Below, in pieces: positions 33,202-41,332 of a DNA stretch of 64,000 nucleotides. The position numbers were made by a program, and so were the translations under genes. Source of the stretch: Paractinoplanes atraurantiacus (GTDB lineage: Bacteria > Actinomycetota > Actinomycetes > Mycobacteriales > Micromonosporaceae); the NCBI RefSeq assembly GCF_900215205.1, contig NZ_OBDY01000003.1, forward strand, positions 124,001-188,000, in the 5' to 3' direction. The notes below the pieces were generated by a model, which worked only from the letters and a program-made list of their open reading frames with translations, had not been told where the DNA came from and searched no databases. Positions within the stretch are counted from its first letter, which is position 1, and each line of letters opens with the position of its first letter.

Positions 33202-33836
33202 GCCTCCACCTCGACCGGCGGGCCCGGTTCACGCGCCAGTTCACCGTCCGCGCCGAGCTACGCGCCGCCGCCGACGGGCCGACCACCCTGGACGGCTACG
33301 CGTCGATCACCGGCCAGCCGTACACGGTGCGCGACTGGCTGGGTGAGTACGAGGAGACCATCGAGCCGGGCGCCTTCAAGAAGACGCTGCGCGAGAAGGA
33401 CGACGTGCGGCTGCTGCTCAACCACGACGGCCTGCCGCTGGCCCGCACCAGCTCGAAGACCATGACCCTCGACGAGGACAACGAGGGCCTGCACGTCGTC
33501 GCCGAACTGGACCGCCGGTCGCACCTGACGAACGACGTCGCCGTGGCCATGGAGCGCGGCGACCTCAGCGAGATGAGCTTCGCGTTCAGCGTGACCCGCC
33601 AGGAGTGGGACGAGGACTACACGCAGCGCTGGATCAAGGAACTCAAGCTGTTCGACGTCTCCGTCGTCACCTACCCGGCCAACCCGGCCACCACCGCGAA
33701 GCTGCGCGCCGTCGACCTCGAGCAGATGGGCGACGACGAGCTGCGCGAGCTCGTAGCCCGCGCACAGCGCCGCCTCGCGCCCCGAATCGACGCCGGCGCA
33801 CTCGACGCCCTGCGCGTCGCCATCGACCTGGCCTGA
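33198..33836 (+). CDS. HK97-family prohead protease
   Basis: A 212-residue maturation serine protease. The motif LLLNHDGLPLARTSS carries the catalytic His, and MERGDLSEMSFAFSVTRQEW contains the catalytic Ser region; LFDVSVVTYPANP follows as usual. It removes the delta domain of the capsid protein during head maturation. GTG start. Confidence 0.92.
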   Translation: MSLHLDRRARFTRQFTVRAELRAAADGPTTLDGYASITGQPYTVRDWLGEYEETIEPGAFKKTLREKDDVRLLLNHDGLPLARTSSKTMTLDEDNEGLHVVAELDRRSHLTNDVAVAMERGDLSEMSFAFSVTRQEWDEDYTQRWIKELKLFDVSVVTYPANPATTAKLRAVDLEQMGDDELRELVARAQRRLAPRIDAGALDALRVAIDLA

Positions 33837-33969
33837 CGGCCAACCGCCACCGCACACCCACGTTGCGCCGGAGCCTGCGCCGGAGCGCCATGCGCGCCAC
33901 CACCCAGGCCACCACCCGATGCGGACCGCTGTGGCTCTTTCCCTTCCGCACCAACGAGAGGACCCCGGC

Positions 33970-35427
33970 ATGACGCCGCTGGAAGCCCTCCGGAAGCGCC
34001 TGGAAGAGCTGCGTTCGCAGATCACCACCAAGCGCACCCGGGGCACCGAAATCCTGTCCATGGCCCCCGACCAGCTCACCTCCGAGCTGACCGCCGAGGC
34101 CACCCAGCTCCGGTCGGACCTGGTCGGCATGCGCTCCCTCGAGGAGCAGCTCGTCGAGCAGATCCGCGACGAGGAAGCCGCCGAGGCCCGCCAGGCGGAC
34201 GCCCGCTCGGCCCGGGCCGCCGCCGGCACCACCGAGGTGCCCGAGGCCCGCAACGTCGGTGGCGCCCGCGTCACCAACGAGGAGCGCACCTACTCGCTCC
34301 AGAAGACCACCCGCGGCGAGACGTCGTTCTTCTCGGACGCCTTCAACGCCACCCAGAGCGGCGACATGGGCGCGCAGCAGCGCCTCGCCCGCCACGCGCG
34401 TGAGGTCGAGGTCGAGGGCGAGCTCAAGGAGTCCCGCGCGACGACCACCGCGTCGTACGCCGGCCTCGTCGTCCCGCAGTACCTCGTCGACATGTTCGCC
34501 CCGGTGCTGCGCAACGGCCGCCCGCTGGCCAACCGGGTCAACCGGCTGCCGCTGCCCGCCCAGGGCATGACGCTGAACGTGCCCCGCGGCACCACCGGCG
34601 CCGCGGCCGCGAGCCAGGCCACCCAGAACTCCGCCCTGCAGAACACCGACCAGGTGTGGGCGGACCTGGTCGTGCCGGTCGTGACCATCGGCGGCCAGCA
34701 GGACGTCTCCCGGCAGTCGCTCGAGCGCGGCACCCCGGGCATGGACACGATCGTCTACATGGACCTGGCCCGCGCGCACAACGCCGAGGTCGACCGGCAG
34801 GTCGCCGCAGGCTCCGGCGCCTCCGGGCAGATGCTCGGCATCCTCAACACCGCCGGCATCTACCAGGCCAGCGCCTACACGGCGGCCGCCACCGCGGCGA
34901 CGTTCTACTCGAAGACGGCCGGCGCCGTTGCCGCGGTCGCCGGTGCGGGCACCGAGATCCAGCCGAACTTCTGGGTCATGCACCCGCGCCGGTGGTACTG
35001 GCTCACCAGCCTGCTCGACTCCAGCGGCCGGCCCCTCGCCGTGCCGAACGCCAACGGTGCGATGAACGCGCTGGCGATCAACACCAACCCGGGCGGCTAC
35101 TCGGCCGACTCGGACGCCGACCCGCCGCAGGTCGTCGGCACCTACCACGGCCTGCCCGTGATCATCGACGCGAACATGCCCACCGCTGTCGGCTCCGGGC
35201 CGGAGGACCAGGCGCTCGTCGCCGACTCCACCAAGGCCTACCTGTGGGAGGACAACGGCGGCGTCCCGCGCCAGCTGAAGTTCGAGCAGACGCTCGGCCA
35301 GAACCTCACCATCAAGCTGGTGCTGTTCAACTACGCCGCGTTCACCGCGGGCCGCTACCCGACCGCGTTCGGCGTCACCGGCGGCAACAGCGCGGCCGGC
35401 TTCGGCCAGATCGCGCCCGTCTTCTAG
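33970..35427 (+). CDS. major capsid protein (HK97 fold)
   Basis: A 485-residue protein. Residues 1-85 are a coiled-coil delta (scaffold) domain (LEALRKRLEELRSQITTKRT, RDEEAAEARQADARSARAAA). The mature capsid starts near residue 90-110, with TASYAGLVVPQYLVDMFAPV, VVTIGGQQDVSRQSLERGTP and the E-loop/A-domain NFWVMHPRRWYWLTSLLDSS. It follows the protease by 133 bases, with ATG 33970 after GAGAGGA. Confidence 0.93.
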   Translation: MTPLEALRKRLEELRSQITTKRTRGTEILSMAPDQLTSELTAEATQLRSDLVGMRSLEEQLVEQIRDEEAAEARQADARSARAAAGTTEVPEARNVGGARVTNEERTYSLQKTTRGETSFFSDAFNATQSGDMGAQQRLARHAREVEVEGELKESRATTTASYAGLVVPQYLVDMFAPVLRNGRPLANRVNRLPLPAQGMTLNVPRGTTGAAAASQATQNSALQNTDQVWADLVVPVVTIGGQQDVSRQSLERGTPGMDTIVYMDLARAHNAEVDRQVAAGSGASGQMLGILNTAGIYQASAYTAAATAATFYSKTAGAVAAVAGAGTEIQPNFWVMHPRRWYWLTSLLDSSGRPLAVPNANGAMNALAINTNPGGYSADSDADPPQVVGTYHGLPVIIDANMPTAVGSGPEDQALVADSTKAYLWEDNGGVPRQLKFEQTLGQNLTIKLVLFNYAAFTAGRYPTAFGVTGGNSAAGFGQIAPVF

Positions 35428-35435
35428 CAAGCCCT

Positions 35436-35465
35436 GGCCGGCCCGCGTCCCCGCGCGGGCCGGCC
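35436..35465 (+). terminator. hairpin after capsid gene
   Basis: A perfect 12-bp stem GGCCGGCCCGCG / CGCGGGCCGGCC around a 6-base loop, without a T-tract. It probably attenuates transcription downstream of the capsid gene or stabilises its message. Confidence 0.6.
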
Positions 35466-35511
35466 GAACCAGTCCCCGTGCTCCGGCACACCGACGAGAG
35501 AGGCGACCCCA

Positions 35512-36030
35512 ATGTCGCAGATCGACCCGGCGGCCCGAGCCGCCCTCCTGGTTCCGGAGTCGACCCGGACCAACTACATCACCGAGATCCGCCGGGCCGC
35601 CGTCGCCCGGGGAATCTCCGTCGACGCGGCCAGGACCGAGAAGGTCAAGGCCTGGCGGACGCAGCACGAGAACGAGCCGCTGGGCGGCTACGACGTGCTG
35701 GCCGACTGGCTGGAGGGCGCCGACCTGGGCGCGCTCGACGCGGTCGACCCGGCCGAGCTCGCGAAGGCCCGCGCGCTCGAGTCGGCCAAGCGGGACCCGG
35801 CCAACCCGCAGGCCGCGATCCTCGACACCTCCGACGCCGAGGTGCGCAAGGAGATCGACCTCGCCCGCGACACGGCCGCGGCGGGAGCGTCGGCGGACGC
35901 CCCGGTCATCACCAAGGACGGCGCCGAGATCCCCGCCGGGCGGGTCGACGCGGTCCTGGCCGGCGACGTGAAGCCGTCCGAGGCGGCGAAGCCCGGCACG
36001 GGCTCGGCCAAGTCGTCTCCCGCGAAGTAG
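35512..36030 (+). CDS. structural-region protein of unknown function
   Basis: A 172-residue acidic protein. It has TNYITEIRRAAVARGISVDA, a middle helix ALDAVDPAELAKARALESAK, and a low-complexity Lys/Ser/Ala tail. Position after the capsid gene suggests a head decoration or head-tail adaptor, but no motif decides this. Confidence 0.6.
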   Translation: MSQIDPAARAALLVPESTRTNYITEIRRAAVARGISVDAARTEKVKAWRTQHENEPLGGYDVLADWLEGADLGALDAVDPAELAKARALESAKRDPANPQAAILDTSDAEVRKEIDLARDTAAAGASADAPVITKDGAEIPAGRVDAVLAGDVKPSEAAKPGTGSAKSSPAK

Positions 36031-36089
36031 TCGAGCGGGGGTCCGCCTCGCGGTAGGCGGGCCCTCGCGCCAACCTGAAGGGAGCCGTC

Positions 36090-36518
36090 GTGACCAACGC
36101 CCTGTATGCCACCGCCGCCGAGGGCTTCATCGACGGCAGCATCGACCTGGACACCGCGACCATCAAGGCCGCGTTCGTGCGCGGCTACACGTTCTCCGCC
36201 TCGCACCGGTTCGTCTCCGACGTGACCGGCGCCGGCGGTACTCTGAACGGCACCTCGGCCGCCCTGGCCTCCAAAACAGTCACCTCAGGTGTGTTCGACG
36301 CGGCGGACACCACGGTCACCACCACGGCGAGCGCCGTCGACCACGGCATCCTGCTCTTCCAGTCGTCCGCGGCCGCGGGCGGCGCCGACGTCGCCGCCAG
36401 CGCGCAGCGGGTCATCGCCTGGTACGACACCGGCACGGGCCTGCCGATCCAGCCGGGCACCGGGTCGACGCCGATCACCTGGGACAACGGCACGAACCGG
36501 ATCCTCAAGGTCGGATAG
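36090..36518 (+). CDS. structural-region beta protein
   Basis: A 142-residue protein starting at GTG after AAGGGAG. It is Thr/Ala/Gly-rich with alternating beta pattern (GYTFSASHRFVSDVTGAGGT, IAWYDTGTGLPIQPGTGSTP). It resembles a capsid decoration or fibre-like protein. No family is certain. Confidence 0.6.
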   Translation: MTNALYATAAEGFIDGSIDLDTATIKAAFVRGYTFSASHRFVSDVTGAGGTLNGTSAALASKTVTSGVFDAADTTVTTTASAVDHGILLFQSSAAAGGADVAASAQRVIAWYDTGTGLPIQPGTGSTPITWDNGTNRILKVG

Positions 36519-36520
36519 CC

Positions 36521-37348
36521 GTGGCGGAGTCCCTGTTCGGCACCGCCACACCCGCCGTCGTCAACGCCACCGACAGCGTCGCCTACTCGATGGGCACCCA
36601 GTTCGTCCCGGCCGTCGACGGCACGATCACCCACGGCAGGTGGCGGTTCCCCACCACCGCGCTGGTCGGCGTCACCATCGGCGTCTTCCAGGTCGCCGGC
36701 ACGGTCACCCTCGGCACCAAGGCCTTCAGCTCGCCGGTCGCCGGCGCCTGGAACGAGGTCGCGTTCGACACCCCGATCCCCGTCACAGCGGGCACCGCCT
36801 ACCGGGTCGCGATCTGGACGCCGAGCCACTACACGGCCACCACCTCGTACCCGTGGCCGGTCAACTCCGGCAACCTGACCGCGCCCAACACCAACGGCTG
36901 GTTCATCACCGGCCCGTCGCTGGTGATGCCGACCACCCAGTCCGGCAACAGCGCCTCGTACTTCGCCGACGTCGTCTTCGAGCCGGCCGGGGCGGGCGCG
37001 TCCGCCGCGCCCGCCGGAATCGCCGTCGCCGTAGCACCCGGCACGCCGGCCACAGCCCTGAACCGATCCGCCGCCCCCGCAGGCCTGGCGGTCCCCTCCG
37101 CGCTGGGCGTGCCGTCCGTCTCCGGCGCCGTGGTGGTCCCTGCCGGTCTGGCCGCGGCCGCCGCTCTCGGCCAGCCGACCGCCGCCCTCAACCGCAGCGC
37201 CACCCCGGCCGGCCTCGCCGTCGCGGTTCAGCTCGGTGCGCCGTCCCCGGTGGAGCCACCGCAGACCGCCGGGTCGGGCGCCCGGATCGTCACCACCACC
37301 CGCCAGGCGGCGCTCGTCACGCGGACCCCCGGCCGCATCACCCGCTGA
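36521..37348 (+). CDS. DUF4082-like structural protein with PAGLAV repeats
   Basis: A 275-residue protein starting at GTG. Residues 1-150 follow the DUF4082 jelly-roll pattern: ESLFGTATPAVVNATDSVAY, VPAVDGTITHGRWRFPTTAL, WNEVAFDTPIPVTAGTAYRV. Residues 155-240 are low-complexity repeats containing ALNRSA(A/T)PAGLAV twice. The domain is usually seen in extracellular carbohydrate-related proteins, so a surface decoration that binds glycans is possible; this is inferred. Confidence 0.65.
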   Translation: MAESLFGTATPAVVNATDSVAYSMGTQFVPAVDGTITHGRWRFPTTALVGVTIGVFQVAGTVTLGTKAFSSPVAGAWNEVAFDTPIPVTAGTAYRVAIWTPSHYTATTSYPWPVNSGNLTAPNTNGWFITGPSLVMPTTQSGNSASYFADVVFEPAGAGASAAPAGIAVAVAPGTPATALNRSAAPAGLAVPSALGVPSVSGAVVVPAGLAAAAALGQPTAALNRSATPAGLAVAVQLGAPSPVEPPQTAGSGARIVTTTRQAALVTRTPGRITR

Positions 37349-37360
37349 AGGAGAACCGCC

Positions 37361-38215
37361 GTGACGATGTACGACCTGGGTGACGCGATCCCGCTGCGGC
37401 ACGAGGTGACCAACGACGACGGCGACCTGACCAACGCCACGGTCGCCGTCGTGCTCACCCGGCCGAACGGCACCGCCTTCCCCGCGGTGTCGGTGACCAA
37501 CCCGTCGACCGGCGTCTACAAGGCCAACCCGATCCCGGACGCGACCGGCGCCTGGGCTGGTGTGTGGTCCACGACCGGTGCGGTCACCTCGGTCACCCCG
37601 TTCACCTTCACCGTCGGCGACCCCGCCCCGGCGCTGTACACGTCACTGCCCGACGTGCAGACGGCCATCGGGAAGATCGAGGACGACGACCGCGACGACC
37701 TGATCCTGAAGGCGATCGCCGCGGCGTCGCGGCTCATCGACCGCCGCACCGGCCGCCGTTTCTACGCCGACCGCGTCGCGACGGCCCGCACCTTCCCCGT
37801 CTGTGGGCAGTCGATGTACGTCGGCGGCGAGCAGGTCCTCCTGGTCGACGACATCGCCACCGCGACCGACCTGGCGGTGGCCACCGGCAGCACCGGGTCC
37901 TGGACGCCGGTCAGCACCTGGGAGACCGGCCCCGACAACGCGCTCGCCTACGGGCAGCCGATCACCGAGATCCGCGCCGCCGCCGGCTGGATTCCGGCCA
38001 CCGGCCGCGTCCAGATCACGGCCCGCTGGGGCTGGCCGGCGATCCCCGAAGAGATCGCCCAGGCGGCCCAGCTGCTCGCCGCCCGCCTGTACCGCAGGAA
38101 GGACTCGCCGAACGGGGTCATCGGGTCCGCGGACTGGGGCACCATCCGCGTCTCGCGCACCGATCCGGACGTCGAGGCCTTGATCCAGCCGTTCGTCATC
38201 CCCGCGATCGCCTGA
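37361..38215 (+). CDS. head-tail connector fused to Ig-like domain
   Basis: A 284-residue protein starting at GTG. The N-terminal 85 residues form an Ig-like beta domain (DLTNATVAVVLTRPNGTAFP, GVYKANPIPDATGAWAGVWS). The C-terminal 190 residues are a gp6-type connector: YTSLPDVQTAIGKIEDDDRD, AIAAASRLIDRRTGRRFYAD and AQAAQLLAARLYRRKDSPNG. Connectors normally lack the beta domain. Two functions in one chain, or an adaptor with a decorated outer domain. Confidence 0.75.
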   Translation: MTMYDLGDAIPLRHEVTNDDGDLTNATVAVVLTRPNGTAFPAVSVTNPSTGVYKANPIPDATGAWAGVWSTTGAVTSVTPFTFTVGDPAPALYTSLPDVQTAIGKIEDDDRDDLILKAIAAASRLIDRRTGRRFYADRVATARTFPVCGQSMYVGGEQVLLVDDIATATDLAVATGSTGSWTPVSTWETGPDNALAYGQPITEIRAAAGWIPATGRVQITARWGWPAIPEEIAQAAQLLAARLYRRKDSPNGVIGSADWGTIRVSRTDPDVEALIQPFVIPAIA

Positions 38216-38226
38216 GGAGGCACCCC

Positions 38227-38568
38227 GTGCGTACCACCGACGACATCCTGGCCGACCTGCGCAAGCGCGCCGAAGGCGGCGAGGACGTGCGGCAGCTCGT
38301 CATCGCCCACGAGTCCCTGGCCCGGCTGCGCGCCGAGCGGGCCGAGGCCGTCAAGGCCAAACTCGACGAGAAGTTGCCCGGCCTCGACGCCCAGATCCGC
38401 CACTGGCTGGGCTTCGTCGACGAGGACGTCGACGACCGGGCGGCAGGCGAGCCGGGCAAGGACTCCACCAAGCTGGTCGCCGTCGACGAGCAGACCCACA
38501 TCGTGGACGTGCCCGGTGTCGGCCCGGTCCGGCAGGCGCCCACGGAAGCCGATCCGGCGGCGAAGTAG
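38227..38568 (+). CDS. phage protein of unknown function (head-tail region)
   Basis: A 113-residue helical protein starting at GTG after GAGGAGG. It has ADLRKRAEGGEDVRQLVIAH, RAERAEAVKAKLDEKLPGLD and an acidic tail. It sits between connector and neck genes. Confidence 0.6.
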   Translation: MRTTDDILADLRKRAEGGEDVRQLVIAHESLARLRAERAEAVKAKLDEKLPGLDAQIRHWLGFVDEDVDDRAAGEPGKDSTKLVAVDEQTHIVDVPGVGPVRQAPTEADPAAK

Positions 38569-39029
38569 TGGAGATCTCCGTCGTCAAGAAGGCCCTGGCC
38601 GACGCCGTCCGGGCCGCCGGCATCGACATCCCGCGGGCTGGAAAGCTGTCGTGCTACTCGCACTCGCCGGCCGCGCCGAACGTCCCGGCGTTCACGTGCG
38701 GCCAGGTCGCGGTCGACCCGCTCGGCACGTTCGGCCAGGGCAACGGGCCCGGCCTGGAGACCCTCGACATCACCTGCGCGGTGCTCACCTCCGCCGCCGA
38801 CGACGACGCCGGTCAGCGGCTGCTCGACAAGCTCATCTCCAAGGACGGCCCCTACTCGATCCGGCAGGCGCTGATCGCGGCCCGCGGCGAGCCCGGCCAG
38901 CTGGCCCTGGGCGGCGTCGCCCACGACGTGTGGGTGCAGCGCATCGACGGCTACCGCATGTTGTCGTACGGCGGCGAGGACGCGAACTACTACGGCGCCG
39001 ACGTGCTCGTGCGCGTGATCGGAGACTGA
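38568..39029 (+). CDS. neck/tail-terminator-like protein
   Basis: A 153-residue alpha/beta protein starting at GTG overlapping the previous stop. The order (connector, small protein, this, tail tube) and the fold pattern (KALADAVRAAGIDIPRAGKL, GLETLDITCAVLTSAADDDA, LISKDGPYSIRQALIAARGE) suggest a minor tail or tail-terminator protein. Assignment by position. Confidence 0.6.
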   Translation: MEISVVKKALADAVRAAGIDIPRAGKLSCYSHSPAAPNVPAFTCGQVAVDPLGTFGQGNGPGLETLDITCAVLTSAADDDAGQRLLDKLISKDGPYSIRQALIAARGEPGQLALGGVAHDVWVQRIDGYRMLSYGGEDANYYGADVLVRVIGD

Positions 39030-39031
39030 CC

Positions 39032-39775
39032 GTGCCGAAGTTCGTGCTGCAGAACGTCCGCCTGTTCACCGGGTCGGCCGACCTGACCACCGTGAACAAC
39101 AAGGTCGAGGTCAAGGCCGAAGCCGAGACGCAGGACACCACCGCCTTCGTCCCGACCGGCGACGTGTGGACCGAGGTCCTGGCCGGCCTGCGCTCGTGCG
39201 AGCTCAACGCCGAGGGCCAGTGGGAGGCCCTCGACAACAGCCGCGTCGACAACGTCTCCTTCGGCGACCTCGGCACGATCACCCCCTGGACGATCTGCCC
39301 GGCCGGCGCCGCGGTCGGAGCGCTCGCCTACCTGACCGGCACGCTGCGCACGAGCTACGAGCTCGGCGGCTCCGTCGGTGACGTCGCCCCGTGGACGGCC
39401 GACGGCAAGGGCAGCACCCCGCTGGTCCGCGGCGTCATCGCCCACCCGCCCGGCACGGCCCGCACCGCGAACGGCTCCGGCACCGCCATCCAGCTCCCTG
39501 CGATCGCGGCCGGCCAGTCGCTCTACATCGCCTCGCACGTCCAGTCGGTGGCCGGCACCACGCCGTCGCTGACAGTGCGGGTCGAGTCCGACGACGCGAA
39601 CGGCTTCGCCTCGCCGACCACGCAGGCGACGTTCACCGCGGCGACCGGTCTGACGTCGCAGCTGATCCGGGTGCCCGGCCCGATCACCGACACCTGGTGG
39701 CGGGCCGCCTGGACGATCACCGGCACCGCGCCGTCGTTCCTGTTCACCACCGCGTTCGGCATCGCGGCTCCCTGA
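39032..39775 (+). CDS. tail tube-like protein 1
   Basis: A 247-residue protein starting at GTG. It has VPKFVLQNVRLFTGSADLTT, VEVKAEAETQDTTAF, LAGLRSCELNAEGQWEALDN and a C-terminal Ig-like extension (SVAGTTPSLTVRVESDDANG). It shares the pattern of tail tube proteins with the next gene (target E-x-x-DTTxF, LAGLRS). The extension may decorate the tail surface. Confidence 0.65.
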   Translation: MPKFVLQNVRLFTGSADLTTVNNKVEVKAEAETQDTTAFVPTGDVWTEVLAGLRSCELNAEGQWEALDNSRVDNVSFGDLGTITPWTICPAGAAVGALAYLTGTLRTSYELGGSVGDVAPWTADGKGSTPLVRGVIAHPPGTARTANGSGTAIQLPAIAAGQSLYIASHVQSVAGTTPSLTVRVESDDANGFASPTTQATFTAATGLTSQLIRVPGPITDTWWRAAWTITGTAPSFLFTTAFGIAAP

Positions 39776-39812
39776 GTTCCCGGGCCTCCGCCCGTCCCCA
39801 ATCCCTGATCAC

Positions 39813-39840
39813 CGAGCCCGTCGTCCCCACGGCGGGCTCG
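39813..39840 (+). terminator. hairpin between the two tail tube genes
   Basis: CGAGCCCG (39813-39820) and CGGGCTCG (39833-39840) form an 8-bp stem around a 12-base loop in the 90-base gap, possibly tuning relative expression of the two tube genes. Confidence 0.5.
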
Positions 39841-39865
39841 TTGGCGTGCCCGGAAGGACATCCCC

Positions 39866-40276
39866 ATGGCCAAGAGCGTGCTGCTCAACAGCTACATCGC
39901 CATCAACGCGGGCGACCTCAGCGCCTACTGCTCGAAGATCGAGCTGAAAGCGGAGTGCGAGGACCAGGACGTCACCACGTTCGCGTCGGGCGGCTGGAAC
40001 GAGCGTCTGGCCGGCCTGCGCAGCTTCGAACTCGGGCTGGGTTTCAAGCAGGACGTCGCGGCGGCCGCGATCGACTCGATCATGTTCGCGCTGCTGTTCA
40101 CCGTGGTCACCTTCGAGACCCGGCTCTCGAACGCGGTCGTGGGCACGAGCAACCCGAAGTACACCGGCTCGATCTTGATCAAGGAGTGGACGCCGATCAA
40201 CGGCTCCGTCGGTGACGTCGCTGAGCTTGACGTCACCTTCCCCGGCTCCGGTGCGCTGGTCCGCGCGACGGCCTGA
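39866..40276 (+). CDS. major tail tube protein
   Basis: A 136-residue protein starting at ATG after AAGGA. It has SVLLNSYIAINAGDLSAYCS, DVTTFASGGWNERLAGLRSF and a beta-rich end (VGDVAELDVTFPGSGALVRA). The size, position before the chaperone pair and tube-like repeats favour the major tail protein. The preceding longer gene is related. Confidence 0.75.
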   Translation: MAKSVLLNSYIAINAGDLSAYCSKIELKAECEDQDVTTFASGGWNERLAGLRSFELGLGFKQDVAAAAIDSIMFALLFTVVTFETRLSNAVVGTSNPKYTGSILIKEWTPINGSVGDVAELDVTFPGSGALVRATA

Positions 40277-40278
40277 CC

Positions 40279-40770
40279 GTGATCGGCGTCGAGACCGACG
40301 GGCAGGCGCTCAAGAAGGTCGCCCGGGCGCTGCGCGATGAGGAAGACGGCAAGGCGCTGGCCCGCGATCTCGGCAAGAGCATCCGCAAGGCCCTCGAGCC
40401 CGCGGTGATCGAGGCCCGGGCCGGGATCATGGGCATGCCGTCGATGGGCCTGCCGGTCGAGGGCCAGCCTCTGCGGCAGGCGATCAGCCGCCGCATCAAG
40501 GCCCAGGCCAGGCTCTCCGGCCGCGCCCCGGGTGCACGGGTGCGGGTCACGAAAAAGGGCATGCCGAGAGGCTTCGAGCTGGCCGCCCGCCGCACCAACC
40601 GGCGCAAGGGCTGGCGGCACCCCGTCCACGGCAACACCGAGAAATGGGTGCAGCAGATCGGCCAGCCCGGCTGGTTCGACGACCCCATGCGCCGCGGGCG
40701 CCCCCGCTACCGAGCTGCTGTCTTGACCGCCATGAACGAGGCGGCCCGACGTATCACCAGGAAGGTCTGA
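40279..40770 (+). CDS. tail completion/neck protein (HK97 gp10-like)
   Basis: A 163-residue basic protein starting at GTG. It has QALKKVARALRDEEDGKALA, GRAPGARVRVTKKGMPRGFE and FDDPMRRGRPRYRAAVLTAM, which match the layout of gp10-like proteins in which a short helix and basic beta sheet bind the portal/tube interface. Its position after the tube is slightly unusual. Confidence 0.68.
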   Translation: MIGVETDGQALKKVARALRDEEDGKALARDLGKSIRKALEPAVIEARAGIMGMPSMGLPVEGQPLRQAISRRIKAQARLSGRAPGARVRVTKKGMPRGFELAARRTNRRKGWRHPVHGNTEKWVQQIGQPGWFDDPMRRGRPRYRAAVLTAMNEAARRITRKV

Positions 40771-40771
40771 C

Positions 40772-41197
40772 GTGCGACTCACCTACAAGCCCGCCGACGG
40801 CACCGAGCAGAGCTGGATCTTCCGGCCGGGCGACCTGCCCCGCACGGTGTGCTCGCAGCTGCAGAAGGTGTACGGCAAGCCGTACGACGTCTTCGAGGCG
40901 GAGGTCCAACAGGGTGACATCGACGCTCGCGCGGTCGCGCTGTGGCACTGCATGCGTTCCGAGCACCCGCTGCTGAAGTTCGAGGACCTCCCCGACTTCA
41001 AGAAGAAGGAGCTCACGGTTTCGTACGAGGCCGAGGAACTGCGGGAGATCCTGAAGCAGACCGAGGCCCGGGCGTCAGCGTTGCCCGCCGACCAGCGCGA
41101 GATGGCCCTGGCCTCGTTGCGCGCCGACCTCGCCGAGATCGAGGCGGCCGAGGCAGCCGACCCGGGAAAAGCCTCGAAGCCCAAGGCCGCCGGCTGA
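40772..41197 (+). CDS. tail assembly chaperone (G, zero-frame product)
   Basis: A 141-residue acidic helical protein starting at GTG, before the tape measure gene. The zero-frame product ends at TGA 41195-41197. A canonical slippery heptamer GGGAAAA (G GGA AAA in frame) lies at 41164-41170, and a -1 shift there yields the extended GT product in the next feature. Such pairs coat the tape measure during tail assembly. Confidence 0.78.
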   Translation: MRLTYKPADGTEQSWIFRPGDLPRTVCSQLQKVYGKPYDVFEAEVQQGDIDARAVALWHCMRSEHPLLKFEDLPDFKKKELTVSYEAEELREILKQTEARASALPADQREMALASLRADLAEIEAAEAADPGKASKPKAAG

Positions 41198-41322
41198 AAC
41201 AGCGCGCTGGGCTGCTCGCCCACTTCTGCCATATCCGGCCGTGGGAGCACGACCTGCTCACCTTCAACGAGGCCGAGCAGCTGATCGCGTTCGTCGACGA
41301 CATGAACAAGCCGAGCGACTGA
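41170..41322 (+). CDS. tail assembly chaperone extension (T), -1 frame, joined by ribosomal frameshift
   Basis: The -1 frame from 41170 runs to TGA 41320-41322 and encodes KQRAGLLAHFCHIRPWEHDL, LTFNEAEQLIAFVDDMNKPS. There is no plausible independent start for this frame. The fusion, joined through 41164-41170, has 183 residues. The spacing to the tape measure gene (10 bases) matches siphovirus GT genes. Confidence 0.7.
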   Translation, partial: SLEAQGRRLKQRAGLLAHFCHIRPWEHDLLTFNEAEQLIAFVDDMNKPSD

Positions 41323-41332
41323 GGGGGGTGCC

